From: Cocos nucifera
Lineage: Eukaryota > Streptophyta > Magnoliopsida > Arecales > Arecaceae
Reading direction: 5' to 3'
Length of the DNA: 64,000 nucleotides
NCBI GenBank assembly: GCA_006176705.1
Contig: QRFJ01000507.1
Coordinates: 434,001 to 498,000, forward strand
The translations under genes were made by a program, and so were the position numbers. Of the stretch, positions 57,581 to 64,000 are shown piece after piece; the stretch's first letter is position 1, and each line of letters starts with the position of its first letter. The notes under the pieces are model-generated. The model did no database searches and was not told where the DNA came from. It saw only the letters and a program-made list of their open reading frames with translations.

Positions 57581-59856
57581 TGAAGGAAAATCTTAATTTT
57601 TCGGACCAAGTTTGGTCAGATCTAATCGGATCAAGAGATATATTTTAAAATTTTTTCTCTTTGATCCAAAATAGATCTAGAATATTTTAGATCTGACTTT
57701 TATTATTCTAATAATAAAAATAAAATATAAATAAATTAAATCAAATTTAATTTATCTTGATGTAGGGTAATCCTATTATCCGTTGATGATCCTGTAAGCA
57801 GCGAAAGGTTCTGGATCTAGCCATGCAAGTGTCTGGCCTCTATCGGTATCCACTTGGGCTGGATCTAGAGATCCTCTTCTTCTCTATTACATCTCCAAAA
57901 ATCAGATCTGAATCTAATTTGGAGGATCTTCAAAATAGCTTTTGAAGATCAGCAGTTGTCCTTTGCAGCAACGCAGTCTTCTAGCTTTCTATCGTCTTTC
58001 ACTCGCCTAGATTGCACCAACTTAGATCCCAAACTACTTTGGGCGTGGAGAGGAGAGGGAGAAGATGGACTTGACGTGGAGGAGGAGGAGAGAGGTAGCC
58101 TTGGGGTGTGGGAATTTTTTCATCTATTTTTGAGTTGGGCGCAGGATTTTATTTATAGACCATGCATGATCCAACTCCTCTTCATCCCAATCAATCACAA
58201 TCTTTTGTGAAATCAGATCTAAATCTAATTGATGAAAATAGAGTCCCTTAGATTCATCCTTAGATGGCACCTAAGACCAGTCAAAGTTGGTTCTTAGGAG
58301 GAGTCTAATCGGAATCCAAAAGGGAGATGGAGTCTCTATCCAATAGGGACTCCTGGGCGCCTCAAACTTGGGCGCACGCCAAGGGTGGCGTGCGCCCTCC
58401 TCCTTGTCAGGTTCTGATAGGGGGACAAGCTTCCATCAGCTCTCCAATAGGTGCGTGACATATGGACAGAAGTCAAAGTATCAATGGTCAATATTTGACC
58501 AGTCAAAGATCAACTTTTGACCAAAATCAAAGGACGAAAAATGGCAGATGACCAAAAATGGCAGGTATTGTCTTACAAAATAAGACAACCCTTTTCTGAT
58601 CTGGACAAGGCTCCAGTCAGACCAAGTGAAGGCCTCTGATCGAGCACAAACTCCTTTGGCTCAGTCAGGACAACTATTTATGATAGTAAAAGAAGAACGT
58701 TAGGTTCAATCGAGTGCTAGCATGATTTTCTTGAACCTAATTGAATCTCATTCAGATCAATTGAACTGGATCAGTTCAATTGATGATCACCAGATTCAAA
58801 CCCTTATTTGTGTGACCCAGTTAGGTTCAGTTCTGTATGGTAATGGGATATGTCATGATCTCTATCATCGACATCATCGAAACTCCTTTCGATGGATCAG
58901 AACTCTTCTGATTCGAACAGCTAGAATGATCGATCATCTAAATCATTCTAATTGCTCCCAAAATCCACCAGTGACACCTAGCAGTATATGGTGGCAACCC
59001 ATCAGAGCTGAATGCGAACCTCTTGGTGCAGCTACCTGTGTGATTAAGTTCTTCTATCTTGAGCCCCGATCAGATTAGGGTTAAGGTGAACTCGTCAAAC
59101 CCTAGTCTCTGTCATATGATGTAATCATTCGATTCAAGTCCGATGTGAAAATCTAAATAGAAACTCTTTCTATTATTTCACTCTACCATGGCCATGGGCT
59201 TCTGGACTTGATTCTCATGATCATCATAGGGCTGCTCCTCTACCACCGAGGTAGATAGATTCCATCTTGATGCAATCCAGTTCCTACAATGAACATGCTA
59301 TAGCCAACATACACCTCAGGATTTCGTATGGCTAGGAGACCGAGTTATGGTGTAGTCAAACTATAACACCCTCAAGGTGAACTATCGATGCACCTCAGAT
59401 CAAAGAACCAGACACACCACTGCAGCATCGAGTCAGTCATTGACGAGAAGGTAGACTTCCTAATGACTACTCGAGGTGGTCACGCTCAGTGCCCTCGTTC
59501 TCTAACGAGTACCTATACTCTCGCTCCGGTGTCTCCACATCATAGACTCAAGACTCATCTACTAAAGAGAAGCGATTGTACACCAACCTTCCTAGATCAA
59601 TCACCATCCTCGTGATGATCCTATGGTCGGAAACATTTTATGAGTTAATAATGATTATTCATGTCTTAAATTTTCAACTCTTGAAAATATGAATTATCAT
59701 TACCATTAACTCAAAGGATGTATCATAGACACTAAATATGCATATGTGATAGAAAATAATCCATTTTATTAATTATAGTCAAAATTATAATTTTGCCCTT
59801 AGAAGTGTATTATAAGTGTCAGCCAATTCTGGCTTCTAGGGCACATATATCTAACA
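57581..59856 (-). repeat. family-B 3' LTR, complete
   Basis: 2276 bp; on the minus strand it starts TGTTAGATATATGTGCCC and ends TTCCTTCA, the same last bases as the family-A LTR. TATA box CTATAAATA at 58150-58158 (minus strand). Plus-strand open frames of 75-118 codons in it (57956-58210, 58722-59078) have no recognisable protein and are antisense to the element. Confidence 0.9.
58370..58397 (-). promoter_or_regulatory. GC hairpin in family-B LTR promoter
   Basis: GGGCGCACGCC, loop of six, GGCGTGCGCCC: an 11-bp perfect stem about 210 bp upstream of the TATA box. It occupies about the same place as in family A (about 800 bp before the LTR end), although the LTR sequences are otherwise different. 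Confidence 0.7.
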
Positions 59857-59870
59857 ATCTTCCACTTACC
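59857..59870 (-). promoter_or_regulatory. polypurine tract of family B
   Basis: The minus strand reads GGTAAGTGGAAGAT, between the pol stop and the LTR start. Confidence 0.75.
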
Positions 59871-62800
59871 CTAAAGCCAATTGGCTACAAGTCTAAGTCC
59901 CATCTTCTCAAGGTGGGCTTCAATTTTTTATTATCCCAATGGCTTTATAAGTGGGTCTGTCGCATTGTCTGCGGAATTGACTCTCTTGAACTCAACGTAA
60001 CCCTTCTCGAGGTAATCGTGGATGAGGTGGTATCGTCGCTCAATGTGCTTGGATTTCTGGTGAGATCTCCTTAGCAAGGGCTATGGCACCATTATTATCG
60101 CAGTACAAAGGAATGGCATTTGATGGCATTACTTCAATTTCTGTAGCAAACTTCTTGTACCAGAATGCTTCCTTCGCAGCCTCTGATGCAGCGATATATT
60201 CTGCTTCCATGGTGGAATCTGCTATCACGATTTGCTTGGAACTCTTTCAGCTGACAGCACCACCATTGCACACAAATAGACTCCCAGATGTCGACTTTCG
60301 ATCATCTACATCAGACATGAAATCCGAGTCTGTGTATCCCTAGACTTGGAGTTCTCCATTACCAAAGACCAACATCATATCCTTAGTTCTTCTTAAGTAC
60401 TTAAGGATACATTTCACAGAAGTCCAGTGTTCTTCACCTGGATTTGACTGATATCTGCTTGTGACACTCACAGCATGGGCTATATCAGGTCGTGTACATA
60501 GCATGGCATACATGAGGCTCCCTATTGCAGAAGCATAAGGGATCTTGCTCATGCGTTCTATTTCCTCAGGTGTGCTAGGGCACATCTTCTTGGAAAGATG
60601 AATACCATGTCTGAAGGGTATTAATCCCCTCTTAGAGTTTTCCATACTAAACCTCTTTAGTACTTTCTCTATGTACATCTTCTGTGAAAGTCCTAGCATC
60701 CTATTCGGTCTATCCCTATAGACCTTAATTCCTAGAATAAAGGATGCTTCACCTAGGTCTTTCATGGAGAATTCCTTGGACAACCATATTTTGACTGTCG
60801 TCAATCATGGGAATATCATTTCTCAATAAGGAGGATGTCATCCACGTACAATACAGAGGAAGACAACAGCGCTCCCACTGACCTTTTTGAAGACACACGG
60901 TTCCTCTTCTTATTTTTGATGAAACCAAATATTTTGATCACATCATTGAAACGAGTGTTCCAGCTCCGAGATGCTTGCTTAAGTCCATATATGGACCTTT
61001 GCAGCTTGCAAACCTTGTGATCAGTATCACTGGATGTGAAACCTAGCGGCTGTTCCATATAGATATCTTCCTCAAGATATCCATTTAAGAATGCCATTTT
61101 CACATCCATTTGCCATATTTCATAATCGAAATAGGCTGCAACGGCAAGCAATGTGCGGATGGATTTTAGCATAGCCACTGAGAAAAAGGTATCCTGATAG
61201 TCAATGCCTTCGCATTGACTATAACCTTTTGCCACTAGTCTAGCCTTGAATGTCTCCACATTTCCATCTGCACCAATCTTTCTCTTGAAGATCCATTTAC
61301 ACCCAATAGGTACTATACCTTCTGGTGGATCTACCAAGGTCCAGACTTGGTTTGAGTGCATCGAGTCAATTTCTGACTGCATTGCCTCTAGCCATTTCTC
61401 GGAGTCGATATCTGATATCGCCTCATTGTAGGTTTTGGGATCATCACCATGAGCACCATTACCTATGAGGAACATTTTCTCTACTTTCCTCTGAAATAAT
61501 ACCTAAGTATCTTTCAGGGGGACGGAAAACTCTTTTCGATCTACGAGGTGGAGGAGGTAGTGTTCTTATTGGCTCAACCTGATTTGGTTCCAATTGGTCC
61601 TTAGCTCGTTGTACTTGTGAGACTTTCTCATCAAGCTTAATCTGCTTTCCAATGCCGCTATCTTGAATAAACTATTTTTCAAGAAAGATGGCATGTCGAC
61701 TCACAATCACATTGTGGTCTTCTGGAATGTAGAAATAGTATCCTAATGACTCTTTAGGATATCCTATGAATCGAGCTCTGAAGGACCTAAACTCTAACTT
61801 GTCCACTTGTTGTCTTTTGACATGAGCCGGACAACCCCAAATTCTGAGATGACTCAGACTTGGTTTCTTACCGTGCCATATCTCATACGGTGTGGTAGGA
61901 ATGATTTTAGAGGAAACCCTATTCAGTAGATAAATTGAAGTTAACAATGAGTGTCCCCAAAGAAAATCAGGAAGGTCTGTGAAGCTCATCATGGATCGGA
62001 CCATATCCAATAGAGTCCGATTTCTCCATTCTGAAACTCCATTGAGTTGAGGTGTTCCTGGTGGAGTCCATTGAGAGACTATGCCATTTTTCTTTGAGAT
62101 AGTCTAGGAATTCCCAACTAAGGTATTCACCTCCTCGATCTGATCGAAGAACCTTAATGGATTTTTCAGTTTATTTTTCTACTTCATGTCTGAATTCTTT
62201 GAACTTTTCAAAAGCTTCAGACTTGTGTCTCATAAGATACACATATCCATACCTAGATAGATCATCGATAAAGGATAATGAAGTAGACAAAATTGCCTCT
62301 AGCCGGCACATCAAATGGGCCGCACACATCAGTATGTACTAGGGCAAGGAGATCTGTGGCCCTTTCCCCATGTCCAACAAAAGGGAGTTTAGTCATTTTG
62401 CCTTGAAGATAAGATTCACAAGTTGGATATGACTCAAAAGTCAACATGGACTCAATAGCCCATTTTTCTCCAATTTGTTGATCCTATCTTCTGCTATATG
62501 ACCTAATCTCAGGTGCCATAGATACCTATCATTTGGACTATCCCTAGGTCATTTTGATCATTTACATTTTGCTCGATAGTTAGAATAGGTACATCAATAT
62601 GTAGCTGATAAAGATCGTTAATAAGGAAACCATTTGCAATTTTATTTCTTTCATAAAGAATGTTACAATGGTCCTTAAAGAAGGTAATCACATAGCCTTC
62701 TAGTGCTAAGCATGAAACAGAAATCAAATTCCTACTAGCTGCAGGCACATAATAACAGTCTTTCAAAACTAAGTCTAAACCAGATGGTAATCGAAGAGGG

Positions 62801-63824
62801 TATGTTCCCACCGCCACTACGGTAACTCTTGCTTCATTACCGATACATAGGATCATGTCTCCATCCCTCAGCCTCCTGCTATCCTCAAGACCCTGCATGG
62901 AAGTGCACAGATGAGCACTAGAACCAGAGTCAAGCACCCAACTGGATGCAGAAGAAATCATAAGGTTAGACTCAATAACGAGCATACCTCCAGAAGGACC
63001 TTCCTTCTTGTTCTTCAGGGTGGCCAGGTAAGTAGGGCAGTTCCGCTTCCAGTGGCCGTCGCTGTTGCAATGGAAACACTTTTCTTTGACAGCGGCTTTC
63101 ATTCTTCGGCTCTGCCTTCTTCTTCTTTTCTCCTTCCACCTTTCTGCTTTTTCGCAGACTTCTTTTTCTTTTCATAAGACTTTCTTTTGGAAGAAGTCCA
63201 TTCCATAGCAAGAACTGAGCCTTTAGAACCTTTCATAGAAAGCTCAGCGGTGACCAGCATATTCATTAATTCGGCCAAGGAATTTTGAAGTTTATGCATG
63301 TGGTAATTCATGATGAATTGCCCATATGCATCAGTCAAGGATTGCAGAATAATATCGTTCTGCAGATCCAAGTCTAACTTCACACCGAGCTTCTCAAGCT
63401 CTTCCAAGTCCTTGATCATCATCAGACAGTGATCTTGGACTGACTGCCCATCATGCATCTTAGCCTTAAAAAGTCATTTCGTGACTTGATACTTGGCTGC
63501 GCGACTCTGTTCACCAAACATCTCTTGCAGGTGAGCCAACATTTGGCGAGCAGTCCCGATATCTTCATGTTGGCACTGGAGCTCATCAGACATCGAGCCC
63601 AACATGTAATATCTGGCCTTATTATCTTCGTCTATCCATTTTTCTAGAGACGCTCTCTGTTCAGTGGATGGACGGGCTGGTAAGGTGGGAGGGTCCTGAT
63701 CCAATACATGGGTTAACTTCTCAAAATCCAAAATAATTTTATAGTTTCTGAGCCAATCTTTATAATTGGGTCCGGTCAGTCTATGTGTGTCCAGGATACG
63801 TGCTAATGGGTTGGACGCAGACAT
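59871..63824 (-). pseudogene. copia family-B gag-pol, few defects
   Basis: Gag (UBN2-type) starts MSASNPLARILDTHRLTGPNY; an upstream in-frame ATG at 63842 exists, but this second Met fits the family better. One stop (CGA-like to TGA at 63474) and one frameshift (63100-63150) lie in gag. Intact zinc knuckle CFHCNSDGHWKRNC (about 63075-63035). Protease SWVLDSGSSAHLC near 62930. GAG_pre-integrase, then the integrase core with Glu kept (GVSEWRN near 62030) and GYPKES near 61755. RT has GCKWIFKRK, LVAKGYSQ and YVDD at 60837-60848, with a frameshift at about 60820. RNase H spans about 60340-59871 (AEYIAASEAAKEAFW, ending LVANWL). A few more frame breaks are in integrase (62100-62300). Confidence 0.92.
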
Positions 63825-64000
63825 TTTTCTGTAGAGAGTCAAAGATTCTAGTTAGATACTGTAATTATGACTTGACCAATTTATTTAAAAATTTTATTTT
63901 TAAATAAATTAGCTCTCACTATTTTCTTCGGATCCCTACACTCCCTCTGTAGAGATGCAAAAATCTCCACGATTAATGATTTCTAGTGGGTGGTGCGGTC
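63825..64000 (-). other. start of family-B leader
   Basis: AT-rich, without coding. The primer-binding site is not inside the window, so it lies beyond 64000. Confidence 0.6.

Larger units (their letters stand above)
57581..64000 (-). mobile_element. Ty1/copia family B, minus strand, 5' part beyond window
   Basis: On the minus strand: leader start (cut by the window end), gag-pol (63824 to 59871), polypurine tract and a complete 3' LTR (59856-57581). The 5' LTR and primer-binding site lie past 64000. The zinc knuckle, the protease DSG centre, the integrase Glu and the RT YVDD box are intact, with only a few stops and frameshifts, so it is the youngest-looking element here. It inserted in the 3' LTR of family-A copy 3. 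Confidence 0.9.

Noticed and set aside
57956..59078. Plus-strand frames of 84 and 118 codons in the family-B LTR
   Set aside because: Antisense to the LTR, no recognisable protein, and not kept in the related fragment at 19399-20403.
1..64000. Host gene, tRNA, rRNA or a new cellular system
   Set aside because: I read both strands and found only transposon-derived coding sequence. The unassigned stretches hold nothing I could support as a gene.

Overview
This window looks like repeat-rich heterochromatin from a flowering-plant nuclear genome. It is AT-rich, and every coding stretch I recognise belongs to a plant transposable element. I see no host gene, rRNA, tRNA or CRISPR array. The long-LTR Angela/Tork-like copia elements suggest a monocot, perhaps a palm, but that is only an impression. 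Almost every coding region carries stops and frameshifts, mostly of the C-to-T / G-to-A type expected from old methylated repeats.

Layout. 1-6034: 3' part of a Ty3/gypsy (Athila-like) element with decayed pol and 3' LTR, + strand. 6035-17497: two copies of one Ty1/copia family (here 'A') in tandem that share a single 2.5-kb LTR (11754-14248); copy 1 is nearly complete and copy 2 stops inside integrase. 17498-19398: minus-strand gypsy fragment (leader, primer-binding site, LTR). 19399-20403: piece of a family-B copia LTR. 20927-29834: a minus-strand copia of family 'C' with two LTRs. 30561-40850: one CACTA-type DNA transposon (31003-40664) nested in the subterminal repeats of another. The inner one has a TNPD-like transposase pseudogene, a Transposase_24-type second gene, minisatellites and a 1.1-kb foldback. 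40851-44462: no recognised content. 44463-48753: SIRE-like copia (LTR, gag, start of a possible env-like frame). 48754-57580: family-A copy 3, inserted in the SIRE-like element. 57581-64000: a minus-strand family-B copia, the least decayed element here, inserted in the 3' LTR of copy 3 and running off the window end.

None of the elements can work as it stands. The retroelements would use gag, protease, integrase, reverse transcriptase and RNase H to copy an LTR-to-LTR RNA; the CACTA would use TNPD and a second protein to bind its subterminal repeats and excise. The most notable point is that the three family-A copies share the same nonsense codons and the same integrase Glu-to-Lys change, and lack a visible gag N-terminal domain. 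This suggests a subfamily that spread after its pol had died, using enzymes supplied in trans. That subfamily also keeps a duplicated hairpin just after the primer-binding site and a GC-rich hairpin in its LTR promoter.
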